A DNA stretch of 64,000 nt from Lepidodermella squamata (lineage: Eukaryota > Gastrotricha). Shown piece by piece: positions 10,700 through 20,995 of the stretch. Made by a program: the position numbers and the translations under genes. The stretch is taken from positions 682,001 to 746,000 of the forward strand of contig JBLDXI010000054.1 in the NCBI GenBank assembly GCA_047495785.1. Reading direction: 5' to 3'. Position 1 is the first letter of the stretch. Each line of letters starts with the position of its first letter. The notes under the pieces were generated by a model. It saw only the letters and a program-made list of their open reading frames with translations, made no database searches and had not been told where the DNA came from.

Positions 10700-13099
10700 T
10701 TATTGACTTCGGGCTGTTGTAAAAGCTGCTGCTCGAAATGCCTGCCCTTTTTTCATGACTGGCGCAATCAATATCATCGATCCAATAACCGACATGGCAA
10801 ACGCTGAGACAGAAATCGAGATTTGCTGCTCTGCCGCATCGTGCGTGAGAATCAAAGCGATGAGAACAGCTCCGAAGAACAGCGACGCAGCATTGGCGAT
10901 CCCCGAACACATCCACACCAACTCCCCACCAATGTAAGCCTTGAATTGCAGCAATCGATGAGCGAACAACCCGCCGATCATTAGAATGAAAACTTGAAAA
11001 AATCCAATGGCGAGGGCGAAACCAGTCATGTTTGGAGTGAAACAGCTAACAGACCACGTTTCGACTATAGTATCACTTTTTTCGATGTAAATTGGATCAC
11101 TAACCATTTCCGATCGGCAAACCATGTCCTGACTGATAAACCAGACGGCTAGCATCACATAATTTCCAAAGATAATTAGAGAAGCCATTTTAAGAGAATT
11201 TTGATCGATTCCAACCCATGATTTAGCTGATAACGGAGCGCTCTTCTTACCAAGTGATTTAACGCCTGATTCAAATGAAGTAGCAATAGAAATTTGTTTC
11301 GAGTCAACAGAGCTATCCTGGCTGGCTGTGTTTATTCTAGCCGAAAAAGGGCGCCGTGACTTGGTCCGAGAAACTCTAGTCGATCCTTTTGAATGAGAGC
11401 GAATCGAACTGTACGTTACAACAACCCGAGATGTTAGGGAAGAGGCGATTACCGAGAACCCGGAGCATAACAGTAAGATAGACGCGATTTGCACTCCAGA
11501 ATCTTCGGAGGTTCTATTCAGAGCGAATAGGACACTGGAAGCATTTAAAACCACGCAGCCGGAAATTCCGAGTACTTTCACGTAGGAGCAGTTCAACTTC
11601 TCACGTTTCATGAGCATCACGATGATGGCTGCAACTTGAGCCGAGGTGACTAAGCAACTCAATACGAGGATACACACGAAAAACTGAAAGGGGAGACTTC
11701 TGTTTTGCTTCACGAGATTCGGTTCATCTGCCGGGGGTTTCCCAGCCAGCCAAAAAATTGGCCTCAAATTTTGGAGACCGTAGCCCTCAAGAGCAAATTC
11801 GTCCGATGAGTTGTTAGGGATTTGCTTTACATATACGAAATTTTGGATTCCAACATCTTGGCTCAACTGAGCTACAGCCATGATGTTGCCCTGGGGATGA
11901 CCTTTCGAGGAATACGACAACATCCCAATTCGAACCCCCACAACTCTTGTAGCGAGAACACTTTCATTCGCCACTCGAGCTACTAAACCAGGCTTGGATT
12001 TATAGTCGGCTAATGTGAGGTTGAAATTAGACTTCAGCCTCATCTCAGTGTGATGAATGGTGATAAGGCCTCGCATTACGGTATCGTAAATGCTGTAGGC
12101 AATCTGGAAGGGGTCCATTGAGGTTGCGTTCATCTCCCTCAGAACCGTTCTTGTCAAATCATCCGCTGTGATTCCAAGGTCAGAAACAATGTCAGTCACA
12201 TCAGGCTTATTGAGCGCCCCGACTAAAATTGTCTGCCGCCATTGAGTATTCAATTGGTGGGTGGTACATCCTTGGGCTTGAGATGATGAATAAGCAGCTA
12301 AAATAACGACGAAAACGTATCGAGAGCCAGTTATTCCTTGCTTGTAAGCTTCACATAGGAATTTGACTACAAATGTAGCAGATCCTGTTGATATGACAAC
12401 GATTCGCAAGCCACTCTTTTTGAATGAGGAAACTGTTTCAGGGTCGATATCTGTGGCAATGTCGTACCAAGGAACTATCGACCCAGCCGCAACCGCCTTC
12501 TCGTGCAAGAAATTAGCCATGCCGATATCCGCTACGTTGTTTGGATTCGTGATAATCCCGAATTTGTCCCATTTTCCTACATCAATCAGTACACGGAGAA
12601 CGGTCACTGCTATAGTTCTGCCTGTTACCGATGATAGATACAAATTCGGGTAAGGCCGATCGGCGAAGATGGGCGCAGAGCAGAATCCAGCGAGACTGAT
12701 CATATTGACGTGACCTAGGACAGGTCCAACCGCCTTGCAGCCGGTTGAGAGTTCCGGACCAATGACCAGCGGAGATTGTGACTTGAGATCATTGCTTCCA
12801 TCAGAAGCTCGGCTGAATTCAATCAATTTCGAAGCTGCGTAATTGCCGAGAAATTCGTCAGCGAATTTGAGTTCGACGTGATAATCTTGCAGTAAATCAG
12901 GCCTAGCGTTGATTTGGTTTGCAGCGAGTTGAGAGGCGAATCGAATGACGGCGGCTTGTCTCGGATCATTTGCCTCAATAGGCATGATTCTTAGGACTTC
13001 TAATGTCCTTGGCTTTCGAAACTGCGCGTAACAAATGCAAGAGAGCATTATTACAGCGACCAACAGTGAAGCACTAATGACATGCATTATTGATATCAA
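10700..13099 (-). CDS. GABA-B-like class C GPCR, receptor 1 (intronless, 799 aa or 794 from second Met)
   Basis: One uninterrupted exon. Met-6 (MHVISASLLVAVIMLSCICY) may be the real start, giving a cleaner signal peptide. Residues about 30-470 form a periplasmic-binding-like Venus-flytrap (VFT) domain (SPLVIGPELSTGCKAVGP, GLRIVVISTGS). The rest is a 7TM_3 region. There is no cysteine-rich linker, as in GABA-B receptors and unlike mGlu or taste receptors. The loop between TM3 and TM4 is long (about 80 residues) and rich in Ser and Arg. The long second extracellular loop holds two Cys (MVCRSEM, WSVSCFT), but no Cys is visible at the top of TM3, so the usual class C disulfide seems changed. The chain stops about 20 residues after TM7, lacking the coiled-coil tail of GABA-B subunits. 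Expected at the plasma membrane with G-protein output; the ligand is unknown. Closest neighbour: receptor 3. Confidence 0.88.
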   Translation of the reverse strand: MISIMHVISASLLVAVIMLSCICYAQFRKPRTLEVLRIMPIEANDPRQAAVIRFASQLAANQINARPDLLQDYHVELKFADEFLGNYAASKLIEFSRASDGSNDLKSQSPLVIGPELSTGCKAVGPVLGHVNMISLAGFCSAPIFADRPYPNLYLSSVTGRTIAVTVLRVLIDVGKWDKFGIITNPNNVADIGMANFLHEKAVAAGSIVPWYDIATDIDPETVSSFKKSGLRIVVISTGSATFVVKFLCEAYKQGITGSRYVFVVILAAYSSSQAQGCTTHQLNTQWRQTILVGALNKPDVTDIVSDLGITADDLTRTVLREMNATSMDPFQIAYSIYDTVMRGLITIHHTEMRLKSNFNLTLADYKSKPGLVARVANESVLATRVVGVRIGMLSYSSKGHPQGNIMAVAQLSQDVGIQNFVYVKQIPNNSSDEFALEGYGLQNLRPIFWLAGKPPADEPNLVKQNRSLPFQFFVCILVLSCLVTSAQVAAIIVMLMKREKLNCSYVKVLGISGCVVLNASSVLFALNRTSEDSGVQIASILLLCSGFSVIASSLTSRVVVTYSSIRSHSKGSTRVSRTKSRRPFSARINTASQDSSVDSKQISIATSFESGVKSLGKKSAPLSAKSWVGIDQNSLKMASLIIFGNYVMLAVWFISQDMVCRSEMVSDPIYIEKSDTIVETWSVSCFTPNMTGFALAIGFFQVFILMIGGLFAHRLLQFKAYIGGELVWMCSGIANAASLFFGAVLIALILTHDAAEQQISISVSAFAMSVIGSMILIAPVMKKGQAFRAAAFTTARSQ

Positions 13100-13310
13100 A
13101 CCAAAAAGCTCAAGAGAAAATGGCGATGATTGTATGTATCGATATCTCTATCGAGTGTTTACTCGAGTTTTCCGCTCGGGTTCATCTGTCAGCGTAATAT
13201 GAGTACTTGTGCAAAATGTCCTGTATCCTGAAAGTTCTCCTGACAACCAGCGTAGCCATGTTAAACCGTTTACCAGGTTAAGTAACGCCAATTGTTTACT
13301 AACGATATGA

Positions 13311-13530
13311 GGGTAATTTGAGAAATTAAGTGGTGCGTGGAATAGCGTTTCGCAAAAGTATGAACCGCATTTAGTCGCCAGTCCACATTCATGGAATTCA
13401 CCATCCAGCCATCACTGCCTCGGAAGCTGGCAGTGGGAGAGGATTCGTGAGCGTGTTCATTCTCAAATTCGTGCACATCGTGTTTACTTCGTGCGATCAC
13501 GTCTCTTTCCGAGAAAACTGGCCTATATAT
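13311..13530 (-). promoter_or_regulatory. Upstream block shared by receptors 1 and 3
   Basis: Shares gagaaattaagtgg and gatcacgtct with similar spacing to the block at 20178-20380, both upstream of minus-strand paralogues. Could be conserved regulation or simply co-duplicated flank. A TATA-like ctatatatc lies at about 13524, roughly 420 bp from the ATG. Confidence 0.4.
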
Positions 13531-13808
13531 CATCAGACAACAATTATCAAGTGACTCGGCTAGTGTAATGTTTCATAAGAGAAACTCCGATTAGAGCGCA
13601 ACATGGAACGATGTGGACCAGGTTGCGAAGAAGTAATGCTTACATTAATCTATTAATCTATGGTTAGATCTTGCTAGGCTGGGAAGTAGGCTTAGTAGGA
13701 AGGAGTATTAAATTGGGCTGCAACTGCTGGCGATTTCCGCGAGAATACGCGAGAATGTTCTTATTCGTAAATCTTTAAAAGCATCAGGAGCAGCGATGTT
13801 CGATGTAC

Positions 13809-13841
13809 AGGGCTGCTGAGGTGTTGCGACACCTCAGCCCT
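13809..13841. other. Short perfect-stem hairpin
   Basis: agggct...ctgaggtg pairs with cacctcagccct around a six-base loop (ttgcga), with a three-base bulge in the left arm. It is intergenic. It may be a structural RNA or terminator-like relic; a microRNA precursor would need a longer stem. Confidence 0.35.
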
Positions 13842-14157
13842 TTGAATCCAGCGGAATCCCAGCTCCTTTAATCTCTAACCAGAGTGAGGCTGCACAAACC
13901 ACAGAAGGACCCTTTGGTATCTACGGCTGGGTGCTAGAAAACATCTCAGATCTCAGTTCCCGACTTCGTACACTGAGCAGCATGCTTTGATAAGGAAGCG
14001 CATGGTCCAAAAAGGCTGAGCACGGTTGTTTTTCTCAGCTTTATTTTTAGTTTGATCTCTTTTCAAACCAATTAAATATTATTCTTTCTAACGTGGGATA
14101 AGGTGAGAGGAAAGTAGAAAAATCCAGAAAATATGATATCTGCGGAATTTGGCAAGT

Positions 14158-16575
14158 TTACGATTCTTCGGTTGCGGAAAAAGCGCGCATCAACGACTTG
14201 TAGGACAGGCATAATGACGATGTGAGTGATAGCAAAAGAGCCATAAAAGAAACCGCGATATGCTGGCGAACTTGATCCGACAGGGCGACTATTATCAAAA
14301 CTGAACAGAGCAGAAGGACCAATGCGTTGAGGACCCCACACATAATACCACCGATTTCAGAGCAGACATAAGTTTTATTAGCCCGAAAGCGTTGTCTGAT
14401 TCGGTAACTCTGATGCAAGCCGACTAACAGCATCAGGGTGTGAAAAATCAGAAAAAATGCGATCCAAGCTATGTTATTTTCTGAGCTGCAGCGGATTACG
14501 GAAATCTCGTAGGAGGTATCCGTAATTTCATCGTAATCATCTCCTCCTGTAGAGATAAATTGGTGGCAGTAGAAGTTGTCTGAAGTCAGCCAAGCCAAGA
14601 CTATGACCATGTTTATTGCCACAAAAAATGCACTTCCAAGAATTACCCCATTGTCGACAGCTGACTCGATTTCTTGCTTCGGGAGATTCTTTACGGGTTG
14701 TGGCGTTAAGCATCCACGATCAACTGTTTTTTCGACTTTCAAGTGCAAATGTGGATGGGCTAAACTGAAATTCGAACGTGAAGGGGCTCCCGATTTACGC
14801 TTAGCTAAAGGCCTATGGAAGTTGGCTGGTTTTGAAATGCTTCCAGCTTTCTCGCGATTTTTATACGCAATGAAAACTGCTCGAAAGGCTAGGATTCCGT
14901 TAACAACTGATAGCGCGAAAATCAGCAGGGCGACCCTCAATATGCCGATCAAGTAAGGATTTTCGGCTATCTTCAGAGAGTGTACTGCTGCAGATCCGTT
15001 GAGGCACAGGCAGCCAAAGTAAGCAATGATTTTAAGACTTGAAGACAACGACTTTAGGCTCGTGATTGTCGCAAAACCCAGAAATATTTGAAACGACGAG
15101 ATCAAGCTTGAAATTACGCTAACAGATGTGCGAACATTATCACTGACTTCAGAGGCAAGTTTTTCAATTTTAGCCGAGTCTCTTGGTGGTCTGCCGTCAG
15201 ACCAACCCGGCCATTGAAAGACGCCATTCGAAATGACGGAATAACGGCCGTAGTAGAGGCTCGAGCGCTTGTTGTTCTCTTTTTCTATGGTATAGTAGGG
15301 GTTAACGTAACCAGTATTGTTCCAGTAGGTGAATAAGATTCTATCGTTTTCCTTCAAACCACGTTTGCTGAAGTACTGCTGACCCCTCAAACCGGATATG
15401 TTCACATTCATGACAGATTCATTTACGACATGCATGACCAATGTTGGGTTCGTGTTCATGTCCAATAGGGACATGTTGTACCGAGTCTTCAAACGTAAAT
15501 CCGCATCATGAAGTGCGAACACTGACATCAAAGCTGTATCGTGGCAGACGTATTTCAAACTAGTAGCTGTTTGTTCTTTGGGTCTTAGCAGTCTTTCATA
15601 CAGCATTTGATCGAACTGATAAGTGTCGTAGCCTAGTTCAGACTTGCGGCTCTCGTCCGGAACAGTAATCACAGAGCCAGCGAAGATAAATCGCTTGAAT
15701 TGATCTGTAATATTGTCTCTCGTGCATCTAGGGTCTTCCAGAATAAATTTGCGTGGGTCAGCAGCAAGGAAGTTGTTGAGAATGAACAAGTACCGTGGGC
15801 CACTTATACCAGTCAGGAAACATTTGCAGATAAATTTCCACAGAAATGCCGCCTCGGTGATGTAAGGGACAATGATTCGAACGTCGTGATACTTGATCGC
15901 ATCGATCACGTCATCTTCCAAATCGATTCCAATAATGAAGAAAGGTACAGAAATGTTGGCTTTCAGTGCGAACTCGTTGACATAGGTAGCAGCTATGTAG
16001 TCGCTGGGGCTTGAGGGGATCGAGACTATTCCGATCTTCGACCATTTGCCGATATCCTTGAGAAAGTGGATAATTCCCATAGCCACAAGTTCTCCAGTCG
16101 GTTGCGTCAAGTACAAGTTCGGATATGACACGTGGTCAGCCAGAAATGGAGCACCGCATGCAATACTAAGCGCTACCATGTCATAGTACTTTAACACCTT
16201 TCCTAGGGCTTTGCATCCAATCGAATAGAAAGGTCCGATATAGATGGGTGATCGAATGTAGATGGGATAATCAGATCTGCTCTCCCGGTCCCTTCCGTAT
16301 TTCACGAGTTCGCGAACTGGGGAAGGACCAAGTGTGAAATTCGCTTCATCTCTGTAATCAGAAACGATGTTGTAGTCGGGTAGAATGTCAGTTCTGTTAT
16401 TGACAGAGTCAATAACGATTTGAATGGAGGGCCGGCAGGGCAGGTTTAATTCGGGATAAACCTGCAGTAACGATAAGTTGTTTCTTTTGAGCGCTGTACA
16501 TAATCGGATGCCTAATACGAGTGTCAGAATTATAATATGAGACATTATTCTTGAGAATAGTATCTTAAGAGGCAA
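14158..16575 (-). CDS. GABA-B-like class C GPCR, receptor 2 (divergent; intronless)
   Basis: Single exon, 805 aa from the first ATG. I prefer Met-11 (MSHIIILTLVLGIRLCTA) because it begins a proper signal peptide. The VFT landmarks are recognisable (SPIYIGPFYSIGCKALGK, YPNLYLTQPTGE, DVRIIVPYITEAAF), but the domain is the least similar of the six. It has extra insertions such as the DPRKFILEDPRCT segment and a different ECL2 (FYCHQF...IRCSSE). The 7TM region keeps the family layout with a Ser/Arg-rich TM3-TM4 loop (KRKSGAPSRSNFSLAH) and a short end after TM7 (AFSATEES). It sits between receptors 1 and 3 on the same strand, which suggests old tandem duplication, with 1 and 3 being the younger pair. 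Several NxS/T sites lie in the ectodomain. Its ligand probably differs from those of its neighbours. Confidence 0.85.
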   Translation of the reverse strand: MPLKILFSRIMSHIIILTLVLGIRLCTALKRNNLSLLQVYPELNLPCRPSIQIVIDSVNNRTDILPDYNIVSDYRDEANFTLGPSPVRELVKYGRDRESRSDYPIYIRSPIYIGPFYSIGCKALGKVLKYYDMVALSIACGAPFLADHVSYPNLYLTQPTGELVAMGIIHFLKDIGKWSKIGIVSIPSSPSDYIAATYVNEFALKANISVPFFIIGIDLEDDVIDAIKYHDVRIIVPYITEAAFLWKFICKCFLTGISGPRYLFILNNFLAADPRKFILEDPRCTRDNITDQFKRFIFAGSVITVPDESRKSELGYDTYQFDQMLYERLLRPKEQTATSLKYVCHDTALMSVFALHDADLRLKTRYNMSLLDMNTNPTLVMHVVNESVMNVNISGLRGQQYFSKRGLKENDRILFTYWNNTGYVNPYYTIEKENNKRSSLYYGRYSVISNGVFQWPGWSDGRPPRDSAKIEKLASEVSDNVRTSVSVISSLISSFQIFLGFATITSLKSLSSSLKIIAYFGCLCLNGSAAVHSLKIAENPYLIGILRVALLIFALSVVNGILAFRAVFIAYKNREKAGSISKPANFHRPLAKRKSGAPSRSNFSLAHPHLHLKVEKTVDRGCLTPQPVKNLPKQEIESAVDNGVILGSAFFVAINMVIVLAWLTSDNFYCHQFISTGGDDYDEITDTSYEISVIRCSSENNIAWIAFFLIFHTLMLLVGLHQSYRIRQRFRANKTYVCSEIGGIMCGVLNALVLLLCSVLIIVALSDQVRQHIAVSFMALLLSLTSSLCLSYKSLMRAFSATEES

Positions 16576-17551
16576 GAGTTGTATTTTAATTCTACTGCAG
16601 ATTTGAACGATATGGGTATCACATAATATCTAATGAAGAAGCTAGTCGGTTGAAGCTAGTCCTAATTAGTAGAAGTTTCTCGCGGGTATTCACGTAGTTC
16701 CTACGCGGATTTCGTTTTTCGGAACTAGATGATCGCCGAATTTTCGCGAGATATCTCGCTAATTATCATTATCTATGAATATGGTGCAATATAGACCTGA
16801 CATCAAGCTTTTAGAGTATTCAGTCACTGTCAAAAAAGACTTTCTCGAATGTCACCATACTTGTTATCGCGCTTACCAGCTTCGTCGATGCTTAAATTAT
16901 TATGAAATACAACATGGGATCGAATGCGCGAACGCTGCGGCCGGTGCTGGTCAAAGCGGCTGTGTCGCTCCCACGCTTCACGATAGCGGTGCTGGGTGTT
17001 GGGGTGCTGGGAGAGAACTTCGACCAGGCGGACTTGATCGGCCTGCTTCGCATCGCGGAGACGGGTCTCTCAAGGTCCCTGGGACGACGCGTCTGCCGAG
17101 GGCTCTCTCTCCAGCTCTCCATAAGAGGGCGATTTCGCGTTGAGATCGCCGCTGAAGAAACTCCGGATCAGACGGAATAAGCAGCAACAGCTAACTCTGG
17201 ATAGCATTTTGTTCAAGTTGATCGCACCGCACGTTTCGTTATCCCAGCACACAAACGCGAACGGTAACAATAAGGGGTTCCCCGGCATTAACGTTAGCAA
17301 GATTGATTCGCAGGAATAAATAACTTCAAAGACAAAATATTGGGACAACAAAAGAACTGTTAATTTTTAATGTGAACAACGCTTTGAACTTTCCTAGTAA
17401 TACGAATTCGCGATAACATGAAGAAAGAAATTTAATAACTATTTTTATGAAGAACTTTGTTTGTTAGCTTACACTTTTAGCCGAGTAATCACTTCGCAAC
17501 AAAACAATAATTGAAGGTTACTGAAGGTGCCTTTTCAAATCTGTAGAATTA
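16576..17551. other. Intergenic with a GC-rich patch
   Basis: Mostly AT-rich, but 16914-17180 is clearly GC-rich and open in several frames on both strands (listed separately). The remainder shows no exon. Confidence 0.5.
16914..17180 (+). CDS. GC-rich hypothetical ORF, 88 aa (strand uncertain)
   Basis: An ATG at 16914 opens an 88-codon frame (MGSNARTLRPVLVKAAVSLP...AEETPDQTE) with mostly G or C in third positions, unlike surrounding genes. An in-frame ATG 12 bases upstream is an alternative start. The opposite strand is also open with similar third-position GC (17122-16892, and 17351-17070 in another frame, containing MLSRVSCCCLFRL). The GC skew therefore does not decide the strand. No domain or signal peptide was recognised. 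It could be a small gene, a captured fragment of foreign or GC-rich DNA, or chance openness caused by GC content. Confidence 0.3.
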   Translation: MGSNARTLRPVLVKAAVSLPRFTIAVLGVGVLGENFDQADLIGLLRIAETGLSRSLGRRVCRGLSLQLSIRGRFRVEIAAEETPDQTE

Positions 17552-19945
17552 TCAATTGCGAGCTACTGCGAGAACTGTAGATGCTGATTTTTGTAATGTT
17601 TTCTCCTTTCTCAGGGCTGGTATGATCAAAATCAATGATCCGATAACCGACATGATAATTGCCGAGACAGAAATTGAGATTTGCTGATCGGGCGTATCAT
17701 GTGTGAGAATCAAAGCGATGAGAACAGCTCCGAAAAATAGCGAAGCCGCATTAGTGATACCGGAAAACATCCACACCAACTCTCCTCCAATTAAGGCCTT
17801 GAATTGAAGCAACCGATGAGCGAATAATCCACCGACCATAAGTATTAAAACTTGAAAAAATCCAATGGCTAGGGCAAAACCAGTCATGTTAGATGTGAAA
17901 CAGCTAACAGACCACGTTTCGACTATAGTATCACTTTTTTCGAAGTAAATTGGATCATGGATCATTTCGGATTGGCAAATCATATCCTGACTGCTAAACC
18001 AGGTTGTTATCAACACACAATTCGCGATGATGATTAGAAATGCCATTGCGAGAGAGTTTAGATCAATTCTATTCCATGCTTTAGCTGATAAAACGTTGCT
18101 ATTCTTACCAAGGGATTTAACTCCTGATTCTAATGATGTAGCAAGAGAGGTTTGGCTCGATTCAATGGAACTGTCCTTATCAGCTATTTTCATCCTAGAG
18201 GGATAAGGTCGGCGTAGCTTGCTTTGGGAACCCTTATTCGATGCTTTAGAACGCAATCGAAAGGCGCTGAATGTCATGAAAACTCGAGAAGTCTTGGAGG
18301 AGACGATGGCCGAATAACCTAAGCATAGCAATACTATCGATGTAATTTGCAACCTCGAATCAGCAGTGGTTCGATTGAGCGCGAACAGAACGCTAGCAGA
18401 ATTCAGGATAATACAACCGGAAACTCCGAGAACTTTCACGTAGGAGCAATTCAGTTTCCCTCGTTTGATAATGATCAAAACGATACCTGTAATTTGAGCC
18501 AATGCGACTAAGCAATTCAATACAAGGAGCGACACAAAAAACGGAAAGGGGATATTCCTGCTTTGCTTCACGAGACGTGGTTCGTCTGCCGGCGACTTCC
18601 CAGACAGCCAAGCAACCGGTTTCAACACGCTGAGACTATAGGTCTCGATAGCAAACTCGTCCGTGTAGTTACCGGGGCTTTGCTTCACATATGCGATATT
18701 TTGCATTTCGTTATTTTGGCTCAGCTGAGCTACAGCCATGATGTTACCCTGAAGTTGCCCTTTCGGGGAATAGGACAGCATTCCAACTCGAACTCCGACA
18801 ACTCTTGAAGCGAGAAGACTCTCATTCGCCACACGAGCTACCAACTCAGGCTTAGTGTTGTAGTCGGCTAGTGTTAGGTTGAAGTCAGACCTCAATCTAT
18901 TCTCGGTATGGTGAAGCGTGATGAGGCCTCGCATCACCGTGTCATACGCGTTGTAGGACACCAGGTAAGGGTCAATCGATGTTGCATTCATCGCCTGAAG
19001 AACAGCCTTCTTCAAATCGTCAGCGGTCAATCCGAAATCAGAACGAATATCAGTCACATCAGGATTATTGAGCGTCCCTACGAAAATGGTCTGCCGCCAT
19101 TGAGTGTTCAATTGATTGTCAGTACAACCTTGGACTTGTGTTGGCGAATAAGAAGCCAGCACACCGATAAAAAGATAGCGGGGTCCGGTTATTCCTTGCT
19201 GGTAAGCTTCGCATAGGAATTTGGCTATAAATGAAACAGTTGCTGTTGAGATGAAAACAATTCGCAAGCCACTTGTTTTGAATGAGGACACTGTTTCAGA
19301 GTCGATATCTGTGACCATGTCGTACCAAGGAACTATTGACCCAGCCTCAATAGCCCTCTCGTGTAAGAAATTAGCCAGACCGAGATCAGCTACGCTAGTT
19401 GGACTTGTGATTATTCCGAATTTTCTCCATTTACCGACATCCAGCATGAACCGAAGACTGGATACTGCTAGTGTATTGCCTGTTCCTAATGACAGATACA
19501 TATTCGGGTATGGGCGATTGGCGAGGATTGGCGCTGAGCAGAAGCCAACAAGACTTATCGTGCTGGTGTGATTAAGAACCGGTCCAATAGACTTGCATCC
19601 GTTTGATTGTTCCGGGCCTATAATTAGTGGAGATTGACTTTTGAAATCGTCGTTTCGATCAGCATTTCGGCGGAATTCAATAAGCCTTGAAACTCCGCTA
19701 TTTCCAAGAAATCCATCAGCGAATTTGAGTTCGATGTGATAGTCGGGAAGTAAATCGCGCCTTGCGTTGATTTGGTCGGCCGCTAGTTGAGACACATATC
19801 TAATGGCCGCGGCTTTCATAGGATCAAAACCCACCACAGGCATGATTCTCAGGACTTCCAAAGTCCTTGGCTTACGTAACTGCCCGTTACAGTAGCTTGG
19901 CAGCATGATTGTAGTGACGAATAATGCAGCTTCAATGGCGTGCAT
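17552..19945 (-). CDS. GABA-B-like class C GPCR, receptor 3 (intronless, 797 aa)
   Basis: Single-exon close paralogue of receptor 1: RKPRTLEVLRIMPV after the signal peptide, IIGPEQSNGCKSIGP and RPYPNMYLSLGTG in the VFT domain, and WSVSCFTSNMTGFALAIGFF entering TM5. The start at 19945 (MHAIEAALFVTTIMLPSYCN) corresponds to the second Met of receptor 1, which supports using that Met there. The VFT domain spans about residues 25-470 and the 7TM region about 480-785. The TM3-TM4 loop is again Ser-rich (SSIESSQTSLATSLESG). The tail after TM7 is under 20 residues. DNA around ECL2 is nearly identical to receptor 1 (about 11046-11088 versus 17905-17947). It probably arose by tandem duplication that also copied several hundred bases of upstream sequence. 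Ligand unknown. Confidence 0.88.
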   Translation of the reverse strand: MHAIEAALFVTTIMLPSYCNGQLRKPRTLEVLRIMPVVGFDPMKAAAIRYVSQLAADQINARRDLLPDYHIELKFADGFLGNSGVSRLIEFRRNADRNDDFKSQSPLIIGPEQSNGCKSIGPVLNHTSTISLVGFCSAPILANRPYPNMYLSLGTGNTLAVSSLRFMLDVGKWRKFGIITSPTSVADLGLANFLHERAIEAGSIVPWYDMVTDIDSETVSSFKTSGLRIVFISTATVSFIAKFLCEAYQQGITGPRYLFIGVLASYSPTQVQGCTDNQLNTQWRQTIFVGTLNNPDVTDIRSDFGLTADDLKKAVLQAMNATSIDPYLVSYNAYDTVMRGLITLHHTENRLRSDFNLTLADYNTKPELVARVANESLLASRVVGVRVGMLSYSPKGQLQGNIMAVAQLSQNNEMQNIAYVKQSPGNYTDEFAIETYSLSVLKPVAWLSGKSPADEPRLVKQSRNIPFPFFVSLLVLNCLVALAQITGIVLIIIKRGKLNCSYVKVLGVSGCIILNSASVLFALNRTTADSRLQITSIVLLCLGYSAIVSSKTSRVFMTFSAFRLRSKASNKGSQSKLRRPYPSRMKIADKDSSIESSQTSLATSLESGVKSLGKNSNVLSAKAWNRIDLNSLAMAFLIIIANCVLITTWFSSQDMICQSEMIHDPIYFEKSDTIVETWSVSCFTSNMTGFALAIGFFQVLILMVGGLFAHRLLQFKALIGGELVWMFSGITNAASLFFGAVLIALILTHDTPDQQISISVSAIIMSVIGSLILIIPALRKEKTLQKSASTVLAVARN

Positions 19946-20177
19946 TTTTGATTACAGTAAGTATGAGGATATTCTAACCGTAAAAGCTTTGGAGAGAGTG
20001 ACGATGATTGTCAATCTGGGGTAATCTGAGCATCTCGGCTTTTCGCTCGGTCTGTTAGATCATCTTTTCAATATTTCCTGTTTCCTGCATCTATCCACAT
20101 GAAGGCGCTGTGGACAACAGCCCGGACTCATCAATTCACTTCCCAGCCTTCCCAGGTTATGCTAAATCGATTGACTT

Positions 20178-20380
20178 CGGGTAATTGGAGAAATTAAGTG
20201 GGGCGTGGAAGAAGGTGTCACGGAAGCACGAGGCAATCATAAATCACTGTTCCAAATTGTGGACATCAAGCCTTTCAACACCGACACTGATGCTGATCGC
20301 GGAGTTTTGATGATCACGCTCGCCTCGAAAGTGTCTACTTAAGCGCGTGATCACGTCTGTTTTCGAGAAAAATACCCCAC
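20178..20380 (-). promoter_or_regulatory. Upstream block of receptor 3, homologous to receptor 1 flank
   Basis: Contains gagaaattaagtgg followed by a ten-base palindrome cgtgatcacg and tttcgagaaaa; matching phrases occur in the same order at 13311-13530. About 230-430 bp upstream of the receptor 3 ATG. Confidence 0.4.
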
Positions 20381-20995
20381 TAAACTGTACTAGAGAAAGA
20401 TATCCCGGCTTCAAGATCGTAGGGTAAGTGTAAGTGTTATTTACCGCTGTTACCTGGTTACATAAGGATATGGGAGATTTCACGCATGGCTCAAGTGAAG
20501 TGTTAGCTAAACTCGTTTCGCTCGCTACTGTACTAACTACCATAGGGGGATGTGGAATATGAAATAGGAAACAACATGAGAGCGAAATTTTGTGAAGATA
20601 TCATTGATTTGCGGATCCGCGCTCGGGCCACATGCCCTTGTCCGAGGTTGGAATCAAGCCTACATCATATCCTACAACAAACTGTATCAACCCAATAACT
20701 GTATCAAGTTCCGGCCAAAGCCCGGCGGTGCGAGTGAACTCATGCGCCAACTCACGAGAAATGAGCGGAATACCATGGGTCGCAAATGTTCAGCGGAATC
20801 ATGAAATTTCGGTTGGAGAGTTTCGCGCAGGTCGATTTAAAATTCATAAAATCCTTATAAAATAGCAAATTTTCTTTCAGGTTCCATCGACTAAACGGAG
20901 AGAACCATCTCTGATTTATGAATTTGATCAAAGAAAAACGACTTCTATTTTTACCTACCCACCGACATTTTTACCGTTTTCGTGATTCAGCTAAG

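Larger units (their letters stand above)
13100..14157. other. Intergenic with receptor-1 upstream region
   Basis: Upstream DNA of receptor 1. The block 13311-13530 resembles 20178-20380 upstream of receptor 3. A short hairpin lies at 13809-13841. No exon detected. Confidence 0.5.

Noticed and set aside
10700-20000. Bacterial ABC-type substrate-binding proteins, because the ectodomain is periplasmic-binding-like
   Set aside because: Each frame continues into seven TM helices with class C features, and neighbouring genes have spliceosomal introns.
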